A stretch of DNA of 64,000 nt from Bacillota bacterium (GCA_023421075.1 JAEZUM010000057.1:1-64000); one strand, 5' to 3'; counted from the first letter of the stretch, positions 35,251 through 45,198 are shown. Numbers and translations are program-made. The notes: generated by a model from the letters alone, not told the origin.

Positions 35251-35816
35251 TCATTTCTGTTATTCGTAAATCGAAGAAAGCTGTTATAAACCACCTGACA
35301 TATTGTACCTATTCCAAAGCCGATCACACAGCCCACTGTATTCGTCAGCATGTCATCGATCTGGAAGAAGCCACGTTTGGTTACTAGTTGACTCAACTCA
35401 ATGGCGAGACTGATCAGAAGTCCGGACAAGCTACAGGAGGTAATGTGATTTAGTTTTTTCCATAGAAAAGGGAGAAGAAATCCCAGTGGAATAAATAAAA
35501 TAATATTTTCGATCGGATATACATTTTCGATCCACGATAGGGAAAAGGTACTGAAAAGTTCTAAATCCACACCTTCTCTGGATCCGGGTTCACGGGATAG
35601 GATGGTGACTGCTACTACACCAAAGAGGTAGACAATGACTATGAAAAACAGTACCAGCTTTGGTCTGTATCGTTCCCACACTTTCGCAATTTTCTCTTCC
35701 GAAGCAAAAAATAATAATACAAAAACAACCGTTATTGCAATTATCCCGGCTGTTATTGCATAAATCATATATCGTTGAAATGCTGCTAATATATCAATAA
35801 AAATCAACTCGAACAT
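35232..35816 (-). CDS. VanZ-family membrane protein
   Basis: A 194-residue protein with five hydrophobic segments. The VanZ core is visible: ENVYPIENIILFIPLGFLLP, SGLLISLAIELSQLV and FQIDDMLTNTVGCVIGFGIG, including the conserved ExxQ and DDxxxNxxG. VanZ relatives affect low-level teicoplanin and lipoglycopeptide susceptibility by an unclear mechanism; this one is not within a vancomycin operon. The start ATG follows AGGAGTCGCAGG. Confidence 0.87.
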   Translation of the reverse strand: MFELIFIDILAAFQRYMIYAITAGIIAITVVFVLLFFASEEKIAKVWERYRPKLVLFFIVIVYLFGVVAVTILSREPGSREGVDLELFSTFSLSWIENVYPIENIILFIPLGFLLPFLWKKLNHITSCSLSGLLISLAIELSQLVTKRGFFQIDDMLTNTVGCVIGFGIGTICQVVYNSFLRFTNNRNEKPGIT

Positions 35817-35983
35817 CCTGCGACTCCTGTAAAATCAAAAATATAGTACTGTTATAATATATTATTGTCCAGATGTCCAGTTTTTATTTCCATTATTATA
35901 CATATTATTGATAAAATATAATTCCTTTGCTGTATAACATAATTGTTATCACTTTTTGACTCATCAGCTTGGCAATTATAATT

Positions 35984-37045
35984 CTATGCCAAATATCTTA
36001 CCAGTCCCTTAGTTTTAAGTAATTCAACTACTTCCTTCACCTTCTGAGCCTGATCCTTTCTGCATACCAGTACTGCATCCTCAGTTTCTGCAACAATGAT
36101 ATCCTCAATTCCTATGGTAGCAATCAGTCTGTTATCGGAGTAACAGATACAATTCTTTGTCTCAATATTGATCTGCTCACCTCGGATGATATTGCCTGCG
36201 TCATCCTCATCATAGATCGCATCAAGATTGTCCCAACTTCCAACATCACTCCAACCGAAATCGCCCGGAATCACCACTACATCATCCGAACGTTCCAGAA
36301 TTCCATAATCAATTGAGATACCTGGAATTCCCGAATATATTCTCAACAGCTCCTGCTCATCTCCCAAACATTCCTTTAATTCTTCCAGAGAATGATATAG
36401 CTTTGGGAGAAAGCGTTTCATATTATCAAGGATTGTAGATGCCTTCCATAGAAACATCCCACTGTTCCAAGCATATCCCGAACGCTCCAGATACTCCTTG
36501 GCCGTTTCAAGATTTGGTTTCTCGATGAATTGGTCCACCTCATAGAAGGCTTGGTCAGTCTCCTCAGTATAATGTATATATCCATAACCGGTCGAGGGAT
36601 AGGTTGGACGGATACCAATGGTAACCAGCTTATCCTGCTCGGAAGCTACTTCGATAGCTTTTCTTAAAACCTTCGTAAACTCCTCGAGATTTTTGATAAA
36701 ATGATCGGAAGGAAAGATACACATTACGCCATCACCATATCGTTCGGTTATTACTTCGGCAGCATAACCAATACAAGCAGCGGTATTTCTTGACAATGGT
36801 TCCATCAGAATATGGTCCTCTGCTATCCGCTCACCCACACAGGCTTTCATCTTGTCCGCCTGTGACACGTGGGTAACGATAAAAATATTCTCCTTTCCGA
36901 TTATCCCTACAATTCGATCAATGGTTTCATTGATCATTAATCCATTCCCGCTGATATTAAGTAACTGCTTGGGCTTTTTCTGCCTGCTGAGAGGCCAGAA
37001 TCTAGTTCCCCCTCCACCGGCCATTATCACTCCATATAGCTTCAT
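35984..37045 (-). CDS. manC: mannose-1-phosphate guanylyltransferase
   Basis: A 353-residue enzyme that makes GDP-mannose from mannose-1-phosphate and GTP. The activator/pyrophosphorylase motif MAGGGGTRFWPLSRQKKPKQ is at the N-terminus, with FPSDHFI and the sugar-binding FIEKPNLE. It lacks the C-terminal phosphomannose isomerase domain of longer ManC/AlgA proteins. It stands last in a gmd-fcl-manC run on the minus strand, giving GDP-L-fucose for the nearby surface glycan. Start follows GGAGGCTAAGAAAAT. Confidence 0.92.
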   Translation of the reverse strand: MKLYGVIMAGGGGTRFWPLSRQKKPKQLLNISGNGLMINETIDRIVGIIGKENIFIVTHVSQADKMKACVGERIAEDHILMEPLSRNTAACIGYAAEVITERYGDGVMCIFPSDHFIKNLEEFTKVLRKAIEVASEQDKLVTIGIRPTYPSTGYGYIHYTEETDQAFYEVDQFIEKPNLETAKEYLERSGYAWNSGMFLWKASTILDNMKRFLPKLYHSLEELKECLGDEQELLRIYSGIPGISIDYGILERSDDVVVIPGDFGWSDVGSWDNLDAIYDEDDAGNIIRGEQINIETKNCICYSDNRLIATIGIEDIIVAETEDAVLVCRKDQAQKVKEVVELLKTKGLVRYLA

Positions 37046-37084
37046 ATTTTCTTAGCCTCCAGACTATACTCATCCTAACCATTC

Positions 37085-38020
37085 TTATTCCACTTTATTC
37101 TGCTCCCTGAACCACTGATAGGTTGACCGGATGCCTTCTTCCAGAGAGATCTTATGCTTCCATCCCAGCCCATGGAGCTTGGTTACATCGGTTAACTTTC
37201 TCGGGGTACCATCCGGCATGGATGTGTTCCATTTGAGAGAGCCTTCATAGCCTACGATACCTTTTATCAAATACGCAAGGTCCTTAATTGATATTTCTTC
37301 CCCTGTCCCGATATTCACATGCTGTATGCCATCATAATTCTCCAGAAGGAACACACTGGCATCTGCCATATCATCCACATGGAGGAACTCACGAAGGGGG
37401 GCTCCTGTTCCCCATATTTCACAGTAGTCTGTATTTCCTACTTTCGCTTCATGGAACTTGCGGATCAATGCAGGTAATACATGACTATTGTTTAAATCGA
37501 AGTTATCGTTAGGACCATACAGATTTGTTGGCATACAACTGATGTAATTATCATTATATTGCAGCTTATAAAATTTACACATTTCGAGACCTGCTATCTT
37601 TGCAACAGCATAGGCTTCATTGGTGCCCTCCAGGGGACCGCTAAGAAGCGCTGTTTCCGGAATTGGTTGTGGAGCCATCTTAGGATAGATACAGGTGCTA
37701 CCTAAAAATAAAAGCTTCTTCACCTTATTTAAGTGAGCGCTATGTATGACATTATTCTGTATCATCAGATTCTCATATATGAACTCTGCAGGTGTCGAAT
37801 GATTGGCATGGATACCGCCTACCTTCGCTGCAGCCAATATAACATATTCCGGCTCCTCTTTTTCAAAGAATTCTCTAACCTCCGGCTGACTGGTCAGGTC
37901 CAGCTCTCTATGTGTCCTTGTGATAATGTTATGATAACCTTTACCGGTTAAATTACGGATAATAGCAGATCCGACTAAACCACGATGCCCGGCAACATAT
38001 ATCTTACTTTCCTTCCTCAT
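37085..38020 (-). CDS. fcl: GDP-L-fucose synthase
   Basis: A 311-residue short-chain dehydrogenase/reductase-type epimerase-reductase that converts GDP-4-keto-6-deoxymannose to GDP-L-fucose with NADPH. The Rossmann loop is VAGHRGLVGSAIIRNL; the catalytic set is GSTCIYP (Ser) and NEAYAVAKIAG (YxxxK). It overlaps the gmd stop (ATGA) and is translated after it, with 40 bases to manC downstream. Confidence 0.93.
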   Translation of the reverse strand: MRKESKIYVAGHRGLVGSAIIRNLTGKGYHNIITRTHRELDLTSQPEVREFFEKEEPEYVILAAAKVGGIHANHSTPAEFIYENLMIQNNVIHSAHLNKVKKLLFLGSTCIYPKMAPQPIPETALLSGPLEGTNEAYAVAKIAGLEMCKFYKLQYNDNYISCMPTNLYGPNDNFDLNNSHVLPALIRKFHEAKVGNTDYCEIWGTGAPLREFLHVDDMADASVFLLENYDGIQHVNIGTGEEISIKDLAYLIKGIVGYEGSLKWNTSMPDGTPRKLTDVTKLHGLGWKHKISLEEGIRSTYQWFREQNKVE

Positions 38021-39102
38021 ATAACCTCCAGTAAGCGATCCTCACAGTTATAATCCTTCAGGCTCATACCTGCAATTTCCTTCATATCATGATCTACCAT
38101 CATATGAACCAATTCACGGAAGTTCACCTTACGTCTCCATCCAAGCTCCTTCTCAGCCTTCGAAGGATCTCCCCATAGAAGTTCAACTTCAGCAGGTCGA
38201 TAGAATCTGGGGTTGACGTCTACCAGCAATCTTCCGGTATTACGATCGTAGCCCTTTTCATCCACACCCTTACCTTTCCATTCCAAGCTTATCCCCACCT
38301 CAGCAAAAGATGCTTCTACGAATTCTCGTACGGAATAGGTCTCATTGGTAGCCAATACGTAATCTCCGGGTTTATCCTGTTGAAGCATTCTCCACATACC
38401 TTCCACATAATCCCCGGCAAAGCCCCAATCTCTCATGGCATCCATATTACCGAGAGACAATTTCTCCTGTTTACCCGCGATAATTCCCGCAACTGCTCTG
38501 GTGATTTTACGAGTAACGAAGGTCTCACCCCGTCTGGGTGATTCATGGTTAAACAGGATTCCATTACAAGCAAATAAATTATATGATTCTCTATAGTTTA
38601 CCGTAATCCAATAGGAATATAATTTCGCTGCACCATAAGGACTCTTTGGATAAAACGGTGTCTGCTCATTCTGTGGTGCAGTCCCAGGCAGTCCACCGAA
38701 CAATTCCGAGGTGGAAGCCTGATAAAACTTACACATCCGACCGCTTTCACGAATGGCATCTAGCAATCGCAGGGTGCCGACCCCAGAAGCTTCTGCTGTA
38801 TACTCCGGAACCTCAAAGGATACAGCTACATGGGACTGCGCTGCCAGATTATATATTTCATCCGGTCTTATTTTCTCGATCAGACGATTTAAATTGCTGG
38901 AATCAATCAAATCTCCATAATGGAGGAATAGCGAGACATTTCCTATCATCGGGTTCTCAAACAAATAGTCAATTCTTGTTGTGCTTATTACACTATGTCT
39001 TCTTATGATACCATGAACCTCATAGCCTTTCTCCAAAAGTAATTCCGTCAGGTATGAACCATCCTGACCTGTAATACCTGTAATTAATGCAACTTTCTTC
39101 AT
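38017..39102 (-). CDS. gmd: GDP-mannose 4,6-dehydratase
   Basis: A 361-residue NADP-dependent dehydratase that makes GDP-4-keto-6-deoxy-D-mannose. The coenzyme loop GITGQDGSYLTELLL, the STSELFGG active-site Thr/Ser-Glu segment, and YGAAKLYSYW (YxxxK) are intact; YDRNTGRLLVDVNPRFYRP is the usual C-terminal part. The ATG three codons in is better spaced from GAGGT than the first. First gene of the GDP-fucose set, separated from the methionine genes by the terminator at 39240-39285. Confidence 0.93.
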   Translation of the reverse strand: MKKVALITGITGQDGSYLTELLLEKGYEVHGIIRRHSVISTTRIDYLFENPMIGNVSLFLHYGDLIDSSNLNRLIEKIRPDEIYNLAAQSHVAVSFEVPEYTAEASGVGTLRLLDAIRESGRMCKFYQASTSELFGGLPGTAPQNEQTPFYPKSPYGAAKLYSYWITVNYRESYNLFACNGILFNHESPRRGETFVTRKITRAVAGIIAGKQEKLSLGNMDAMRDWGFAGDYVEGMWRMLQQDKPGDYVLATNETYSVREFVEASFAEVGISLEWKGKGVDEKGYDRNTGRLLVDVNPRFYRPAEVELLWGDPSKAEKELGWRRKVNFRELVHMMVDHDMKEIAGMSLKDYNCEDRLLEVI

Positions 39103-39239
39103 CTTTTTCATACCTCATACGCTATTATAGTACTTATCCGGACTTGCATTTTCCATTATATTACAATTCATAAAATTATCAACGTGCTATATTGCTAAAA
39201 AATGGTAATATATTGCTTCAGTTTATCGTTGCATAAATA

Positions 39240-39285
39240 AAAAAGATTGGTAACCTCATAACAACTTAGGTCTACCAATCTTTTT
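39240..39285 (-). terminator. terminator after the methionine synthase gene
   Basis: AAAAAGATTGGTA (39240-39252) and TACCAATCTTTTT (39273-39285) are perfect reverse complements, and the loop has a further ACCT/AGGT pairing. Read on the minus strand the stem ends in TTTTT. It lies 95 bases after the methionine synthase stop, in front of gmd. Confidence 0.75.
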
Positions 39286-39380
39286 GCAAGCCAGTATCGA
39301 TTCGTCTGGCATAAAGTATTTATTTATAATACATCATATATAACTGAGAGAGATGCCTTCAGCTTCTCGTTCCGCAGTAT

Positions 39381-41882
39381 CTACTTATCCAATAGCCTCT
39401 TAACCAGAGCTACAGCAGACCCGGCATCCTCAGAGTAACCGTCTGCACCGATTTCCTCGGCATAACTGTCGGTAATTACCGCTCCACCGATTATTACTTT
39501 AACCGTAAGTCCCTGTGCCTTTACCTCCTGAACAACGCGCTTCATCTCAACCATAGTGGTCGTCATCAGAGCAGAAAGCGCAATGATATCTGCCTTTTCC
39601 TCCTTTGCGGTCTGAACAATAAGTGGTGTTGGTACATCCTTACCTAGATCGATCACTCGGAAGCCATAATTCTTGAGCATCAAGGTAACTAAGTTTTTAC
39701 CTATGTCATGAATATCGCCGGCAACAGTTGCAATTACAATGGTACCTTTTGAAGCCTCGTTATCATCCTTTTTCAGCATTGGCTCAAGATAATCGATTGC
39801 CAGCTTCATCGTCTCTGCTCCGGCGATTAATTGAGGCAGAAAGTAGATCTGTTTATCATAGAGATTGCCGACTTCATTAATTGCAGGTATCAAAGTCTCT
39901 TCTATGAGCTTCTGCGGATCCGTATCCTTAATCTCCTGCTCTACCAGAGTGATTATATTCTTACGATTACCCTTGACAATCGCTGTAAAGATAGCCTGCT
40001 TATTATTCTTCAAAGGGCCACTATCATTTGCTCCTTGATTGGATGAGTTGGTAGGCTTACCTGACTCCCTCTTCTCTTCGGATTGGGAGGGTTGATTTTC
40101 TGCCGTTATCGTCGTCGGTCTCTTGGCGGCACGGTCAATAAAGCGCTGCGGTGCATCCTCAACCGCTCGGAGCAAATCCGCAGCCAGAGCGGTATTCACC
40201 AACAGATCCTGCGAAGGATTTGCGATGGCCATAGTAAGTCCAGCCTGTATTGCAAAGGCAAGGAAGGTGCTATTAATAAATTGCCGTTCCGGAAGTCCGA
40301 AGGAGATATTGGATAATCCTACAATTGTAGCGATTCCAAGCTCTTCCTTACAATAACGAATCGTTTCCAGGGTCTCAAGCGCTGCATTCTTATTCGCTCC
40401 GACCGTAGTGACCAGACCATCTACAATAATATCATCTTTTGTCAAGCCACACTCATAGGCTCTTGCCAAAATCGTCTGAATAATCTGTTTCTTTTCCCTA
40501 ATATCCTTTGGTAAGCCCTGGTCAGATAAAGGTAATAGAATAAACATCGCACCGTATTTCTTAGCGATCGGAATTAACTTCTCAAATTTTTCTTTCTCCA
40601 GAGAAATCGAGTTAATCAAAGCCCGCCCGGGGTAGATTCTCAATGCGGCTTCGATCACCGCTACATGGCTGGAATCAATGCAGAGCGGAAGCTTTGAGGA
40701 GTTCAATGCCTCCTGCATTACCAAAAGCATAACTTCCTGCTCATCAATTCCGTTCATACCGACATTTACATCAAGTATGGCTGCTCCTAGTTCTGCCTGT
40801 TCCGTTGCCATCTGTGCTACAATATCAAGCTTCCTCTCTCGAAGCTCCGCCTGCAGCGCTTTCTTTCCCGTAGGATTGATCCGTTCACCTACCACCATAA
40901 ACGGTCCTTCCAGAGGAATCTCTACGGTCATCTGCTCCGTTGTCAAAGCTCTGACATGCTCTTTCTTTGCCTCTAAGGGATGCTTTCCTATCGTTTTATC
41001 CACAAGCTGTTTCATATGCTCCGGTGTTGTTCCACAACATCCACCGACGATATCAGCACCTGCGTCGATTAACAGTTCCATCTGATCCGCAAATTCAATC
41101 GGATTCATTGGGAAATGCGTCTCACCGTCAATCAGCCTCGGAATCCCGGCATTGGGCTTAGCCATAATTGGTACTGTTGCATATTTCTTCATCTCATGTA
41201 CCATCTCAAGCATCTTATCGGGACCGGTGGAGCAATTGATCCCAACCGCATCGGCACCCATACTTTGAAGGACGATTACCGCCGTTTTTGGATCGGTACC
41301 ATAAAGGGTCCTTTGGTTCTCATTATAGGTTAACGAAATAATGACGGGTAGATCACAGACCTCTTTTACCGCCAGAAGAGCAGCTCTGCACTCCTGCAGA
41401 CTCATCATAGTCTCTACCACCACCAAATCAACACTCATTGGTAAAATGTATTGTAGCTGCTGCTTATATACCTCCACCAGCTCTTCAAAGGTCTTCGTTC
41501 CAACCGGATAGATCTGCTCTCCGGTCATGGTGATATCCGCTGCAATATAGACCTTTCTCGTGCTACCAGTATTTAGGCGATATTCCTCTACCGCCCTTTG
41601 GGACAAGGCAACTAAGCCGTGGTTAATCTCTTCCATCCGATCCGCAAGATCATATTCCGATAATTTAATACGATTCGCAGTAAAAGTAGGAGCAAACAGG
41701 ATGTCAGATCCCGCTTCAAGAAATTCTCTCTGAAGGTCAATAAGTACTCGGGGATTCTCAAGCATCCAGACCTCCGGACTCACTCCTGTAGGCATACCGC
41801 GCTTTTGCAGATTACTTCCCGTAGCCCCATCTACTATTGTTATCTTAGAGCCTGTTAAAGCGATAAATTCCTGTCTTGTCAT
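39381..41882 (-). CDS. metH: B12-dependent methionine synthase, without activation domain
   Basis: An 833-residue protein that transfers a methyl group from methyltetrahydrofolate to homocysteine through cobalamin. In order: homocysteine methyltransferase domain (about 1-300; VGINCSTGP and VGGCCGTTPEH zinc cysteines), pterin-binding domain (about 335-590; FMVVGERINPTGKKAL, DVNVGMNG), a linker of low complexity near 600-635 (SQSEEKRESGKPTNSSNQ), and cobalamin cap/binding domains (about 640-833) with GDIHDIGKNLV (the Co-ligand His). The S-adenosylmethionine reactivation domain is absent, as in many clostridia. I set the start at the ATG behind AAAGGTGGAACT, not 30 codons earlier. It follows the homocysteine methyltransferase/MTHFR gene by 10 bases. 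Confidence 0.92.
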   Translation of the reverse strand: MTRQEFIALTGSKITIVDGATGSNLQKRGMPTGVSPEVWMLENPRVLIDLQREFLEAGSDILFAPTFTANRIKLSEYDLADRMEEINHGLVALSQRAVEEYRLNTGSTRKVYIAADITMTGEQIYPVGTKTFEELVEVYKQQLQYILPMSVDLVVVETMMSLQECRAALLAVKEVCDLPVIISLTYNENQRTLYGTDPKTAVIVLQSMGADAVGINCSTGPDKMLEMVHEMKKYATVPIMAKPNAGIPRLIDGETHFPMNPIEFADQMELLIDAGADIVGGCCGTTPEHMKQLVDKTIGKHPLEAKKEHVRALTTEQMTVEIPLEGPFMVVGERINPTGKKALQAELRERKLDIVAQMATEQAELGAAILDVNVGMNGIDEQEVMLLVMQEALNSSKLPLCIDSSHVAVIEAALRIYPGRALINSISLEKEKFEKLIPIAKKYGAMFILLPLSDQGLPKDIREKKQIIQTILARAYECGLTKDDIIVDGLVTTVGANKNAALETLETIRYCKEELGIATIVGLSNISFGLPERQFINSTFLAFAIQAGLTMAIANPSQDLLVNTALAADLLRAVEDAPQRFIDRAAKRPTTITAENQPSQSEEKRESGKPTNSSNQGANDSGPLKNNKQAIFTAIVKGNRKNIITLVEQEIKDTDPQKLIEETLIPAINEVGNLYDKQIYFLPQLIAGAETMKLAIDYLEPMLKKDDNEASKGTIVIATVAGDIHDIGKNLVTLMLKNYGFRVIDLGKDVPTPLIVQTAKEEKADIIALSALMTTTMVEMKRVVQEVKAQGLTVKVIIGGAVITDSYAEEIGADGYSEDAGSAVALVKRLLDK

Positions 41883-41892
41883 AGTTCCACCT

Positions 41893-43701
41893 TTACCTTT
41901 CTGTATGGAATATTTTCTCCATGAGACTGACTCGATTAAATGGTAACATAATATAATAGCCATCTGCAACATCGCCCAACATCTCTATCACTTCCCTGGC
42001 AATCTCTGCTCCAACCGCCTCCGCCTCTTCTCTTGACATATCCGGTCGATATCGCTCCATAATCTCCTCCGGAACATGTATCTGAGGCATCTCATTCTGA
42101 ATGAAGCGGGCATTTTTATAACTAACCAGGGGCATTATTCCACATAAAATCTTCGTATCCACCTGCTCCTTGATACTTTTGATCCGACAGGCATCTTCCT
42201 TCGAATAGATCGGTTGGGTAAGAAAGAACTTCGCTCCTGCATCAATCTTACGCTTCATACGTTCAACAACCTTAGCAATCTGACCTCGGTTATGGTTCAG
42301 CGCACCACCAAAGTAAAAGGGTTCCTTTGCAAAGTGCTCCATGTTCATTTCCTTAACATATTCCATCAGCTGTATCGAGTTATGATCAAAGACACCGGTT
42401 GTTGAGACCCTGCTTTCACCGGGAACCGGGTCACCGGTAACCAGCAACAAATTACGAATTCCATGAATGTATGCTCCTAAAAGTGTGGAACGCATCGATA
42501 TCATATTACGGTCTCGACAACAGATATGGGGCATTACTTTTACCCCCGTCTCCTCCGCAATCTTGATTCCCATAAGTACCGAATCAACCCGGCTTCTCCC
42601 CATCGGAGAATCGGCAAAGGTAATGATATCTGCTCCACTCTCTTTCAGGATATGAGCACATTCCATAACCCGTTCGATATCTGCATCATAGGGAGGATCG
42701 AGTTCAACCGCAATCACCTTTTTACCACTGCATATAAGCTCAAAGAACTCATTTCCCTTGATCTCTAGCCCATTCCCCGTGGCCTTATGACCCTCTTCTC
42801 TCGTTAAGGGATAACAGACGTCTCCGATCAGGTCAATCATCATTGCTATATATTCCGGTGTTGTTCCACAACAACCTCCGGTCATCGATATTCCCATTTC
42901 CGCAATCTGCTTCATGTTATTCGCAAAATATCTGGCATTATCCATGAAAACCATACGATTTTGCAGCTGTTCCGGATAACCTGCGTTGGGAGCTGCATAA
43001 AGGCAGCTTCCCTCCGGTAGCGCAAGCTTAGCGAAAAGCTGCTGCATGTGACCGGAGCCTACCCCACAGTTCAGACCGCAGATATCAATACCCTCCAGCC
43101 GACTAGCCTTATCAAGTAAGCGATTAGCACTGATACCTGCTGTACTGTAGCCATTCTTATTCACAGAGAAGGAGGTCATTACAAACAGAGACGGCTTCTT
43201 ACTCTTGATATAGGGAAGCAATTTTTCTATATAATAGGTACTGGGGAAGGTCTCAAAATGAATTCCATCCATTCCCAATTCAATAAATAAGTCGCATAAC
43301 AGTCTATATTCCTCAAGGATATCCTCTTCCTTCGCCTGGGCATCCTCCGGGATCGGTCCGATATCACCTAGAATCCATATCGAAGGAGTATCCCGCCTTT
43401 CTGCCAGAAAGGATTGTACTGCCTCCTTCGTGATGGAACAGGCAGCTTTAACTATGCGGATCTGTTCCTCAGTGGTACACTGCAGTACCTCTCGACTGGC
43501 CGCAAAGGTATTGGTTCTCAGTAACCTTGCCCCGGCTCTTAAATAGTCGATATGAATTGTTTTTATAATATCCGGTGCAGTAAGATTGGCTTTCTCCGAT
43601 ATTGCATTAGGTTGATTCACAATGCTGCAATAATAGGTGCCCATTGAACCGTCCGGGAACACTCGGTGTGTCTTCAAATACTCTCTTAATTCCATGAACA
43701 A
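41893..43701 (-). CDS. homocysteine S-methyltransferase / methylenetetrahydrofolate reductase fusion
   Basis: A 602-residue fusion. The N-terminal ~290 residues are a homocysteine methyltransferase domain (DGSMGTYYCS, ICGLNCGVGSGHMQ, MTGGCCGTTPEY with the zinc cysteines). The C-terminal ~290 residues are a methylenetetrahydrofolate reductase barrel (VIAVELDPPYDADIERV, LLVTGDPVPGESR, FFLTQPIYSKEDA). It can supply methyltetrahydrofolate to the adjacent methionine synthase. Start may be TTG seven bases after GGAAGG, or the ATG two codons on. No S-box or cobalamin riboswitch was recognised upstream. Confidence 0.92.
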   Translation of the reverse strand: MFMELREYLKTHRVFPDGSMGTYYCSIVNQPNAISEKANLTAPDIIKTIHIDYLRAGARLLRTNTFAASREVLQCTTEEQIRIVKAACSITKEAVQSFLAERRDTPSIWILGDIGPIPEDAQAKEEDILEEYRLLCDLFIELGMDGIHFETFPSTYYIEKLLPYIKSKKPSLFVMTSFSVNKNGYSTAGISANRLLDKASRLEGIDICGLNCGVGSGHMQQLFAKLALPEGSCLYAAPNAGYPEQLQNRMVFMDNARYFANNMKQIAEMGISMTGGCCGTTPEYIAMMIDLIGDVCYPLTREEGHKATGNGLEIKGNEFFELICSGKKVIAVELDPPYDADIERVMECAHILKESGADIITFADSPMGRSRVDSVLMGIKIAEETGVKVMPHICCRDRNMISMRSTLLGAYIHGIRNLLLVTGDPVPGESRVSTTGVFDHNSIQLMEYVKEMNMEHFAKEPFYFGGALNHNRGQIAKVVERMKRKIDAGAKFFLTQPIYSKEDACRIKSIKEQVDTKILCGIMPLVSYKNARFIQNEMPQIHVPEEIMERYRPDMSREEAEAVGAEIAREVIEMLGDVADGYYIMLPFNRVSLMEKIFHTER

Positions 43702-43920
43702 TAGATATCCTTCCTGTTATAATTACTCTTACAGTTTTATACTTTATTGTGTTAAAGTTGATTTTCCTTATTATATATCATTCCTTATCGCATCACAAGC
43801 CCTGAAAGAACTTTTTATCAGCCTTCGCTTTTCACAGAATAAATCCTATGCTATACTAAAGCAAGGAAACATCAGCCTATTCTTACCGTTTCCGATTCAT
43901 CAAGGAAGAACGGAGTAATC

Positions 43921-44313
43921 ATGACCAAATATAAAAGAAACAAAATAATCACACTTACCCTCCCTATAGTAGGCATCCTAATTATTTACTTAAAGGAGTG
44001 CATTCTGGCCTTGGTACCATTTATACCGGCTTGCTTTTTGTATCGTAAGCTTCATCTCTATTGCCCTGCCTGCGGTAATACCAGAAGTGTATCCGCTTTA
44101 CTGAACGGAGACATCACAGCTTCTCTGCAATTTAATATTACTCCGGTACTTATACTGCTGCTGGCTACAATCGCCTATATTGAATTTGCCGCTGCCAGCT
44201 TTGGAAGACCGATCCGCTTACTACCAAGACAGCTTTGGTTTTATATTGTTTTGATCGCACTGATGTTGCTCTATTATATTGCTCGTAATCTATCTACTGT
44301 TCTGGCCCCATAA
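43921..44313 (+). CDS. DUF2752 membrane protein
   Basis: A 130-residue protein with three hydrophobic segments and the DUF2752 signature: LYCPACGNTRSVSALLNGDI, with the CPxCGxTR cysteines, then a long helix. Function of the family is unknown. Start follows CGGAGTAATC. It is transcribed alone and stops at the bidirectional terminator 44350-44380. Confidence 0.85.
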   Translation: MTKYKRNKIITLTLPIVGILIIYLKECILALVPFIPACFLYRKLHLYCPACGNTRSVSALLNGDITASLQFNITPVLILLLATIAYIEFAAASFGRPIRLLPRQLWFYIVLIALMLLYYIARNLSTVLAP

Positions 44314-44349
44314 AAAATATCCGTATATTTTTAACTGAGTATCAAAAAT

Positions 44350-44380
44350 AGGCTGTACACCATAATAAAGTGTACAGCCT
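44350..44380. terminator. bidirectional terminator
   Basis: AGGCTGTACAC (44350-44360) and GTGTACAGCCT (44370-44380) form a perfect 11-bp stem with a 9-base loop. AAAAAT precedes and TTGTTATTCTT follows. It lies between the convergent DUF2752 and DUF4190 genes. Confidence 0.75.
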
Positions 44381-44461
44381 TTGTTATTCTTCCTTTATTT
44401 GAGCCAGTATCAAGCTAAAAACACTTAAATCATATGCGTATTATGATGATACATAACCTGA

Positions 44462-44992
44462 TTAATACGTTGTCTCGATTTCCTGTAAAATCTCTTGGTA
44501 CATAGAACCAAATTTAGGATTGGTTAGTACCGCAATCACCATAATTGCTGCGAAGATACCGATAATAATCGAAATTGCACTGAGAACAATTCCGACAATG
44601 GCGAGATTCTTACCGCCTTTTTTATTCTTGATCACAAGAATGCCTAATACCAAGCCTGCAATCGCAAGCGGAATTGCAATATACCACAGACAACAACTGA
44701 GCAAAATACCTAGGATACCACAGATCAGAGATCCAACTGCCATTCCGTTACTCTGGGGTTGTACCGGTGTCTGGTATTGCTGATACTGACCATATTGATA
44801 TTGATTGTTTTGATAAGGATTCTGATTGTATTGCTGATATCCGTTCGGATTCGGATTATATTGCTGATAATTCTGCCCATTCTGCGGTTGATCCTGCTGA
44901 GGCGGTTGATTATTTGGCTGTCCGCTCTGCTGATTCGGATCCAAATTATTGGGTTGGTTATTATTCTCGTTTGGATTGTTATAATCTCCCAT
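44462..44992 (-). CDS. DUF4190 membrane protein with Q/N/P-rich N-terminus
   Basis: A 176-residue protein. The first ~78 residues are almost only Asn, Gln, Pro, Tyr and Gly, such as NENNNQPNNLDPNQQSGQP and NPYQNNQYQYGQYQQYQTP. Then come two membrane helices (about 82-117 and 128-158), with GMAVGSLICGILGILLSCC and GLVLGILVIKNKKG typical of DUF4190. No enzymatic function is known. The low-complexity head probably lies in the cytoplasm or at the membrane surface. Start follows AAAGGGGAAATAGTC. Confidence 0.85.
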   Translation of the reverse strand: MGDYNNPNENNNQPNNLDPNQQSGQPNNQPPQQDQPQNGQNYQQYNPNPNGYQQYNQNPYQNNQYQYGQYQQYQTPVQPQSNGMAVGSLICGILGILLSCCLWYIAIPLAIAGLVLGILVIKNKKGGKNLAIVGIVLSAISIIIGIFAAIMVIAVLTNPKFGSMYQEILQEIETTY

Positions 44993-45169
44993 GACTATTT
45001 CCCCTTTGCATATTAAGTATCGCTATATCACAGTATATATATGACATTGCTGTTAAAATAATCCTATCATACATCGACTTCTTATTCAATACCTTTATTA
45101 TCTTCAAAAATGCTTCGTCTATGAATCCATATATTAGTGCAAGAAAATGAAGTTTCCAAAGATAATTTA

Positions 45170-45198
45170 TTGACTGTATTAATGGAAACCAATATAAT
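45170..45198 (+). promoter_or_regulatory. promoter of the fucose-isomerase-like gene
   Basis: TTGACT (45170-45175), 17 bases, TATAAT (45193-45198), followed by the ATG at 45241 behind AAGGAGGCAATTAACG. Near-consensus sigma-A promoter. Confidence 0.75.

Noticed and set aside
40678..41085. 135-residue plus-strand frame opposite the methionine synthase gene
   Set aside because: Serine and cysteine-rich antisense shadow of a well-supported enzyme gene.
43702..43920. Possible SAM or cobalamin riboswitch before the methionine genes
   Set aside because: Only ordinary intergenic sequence was seen; no S-box or B12-box core could be found by eye. A covariance-model search would settle this.
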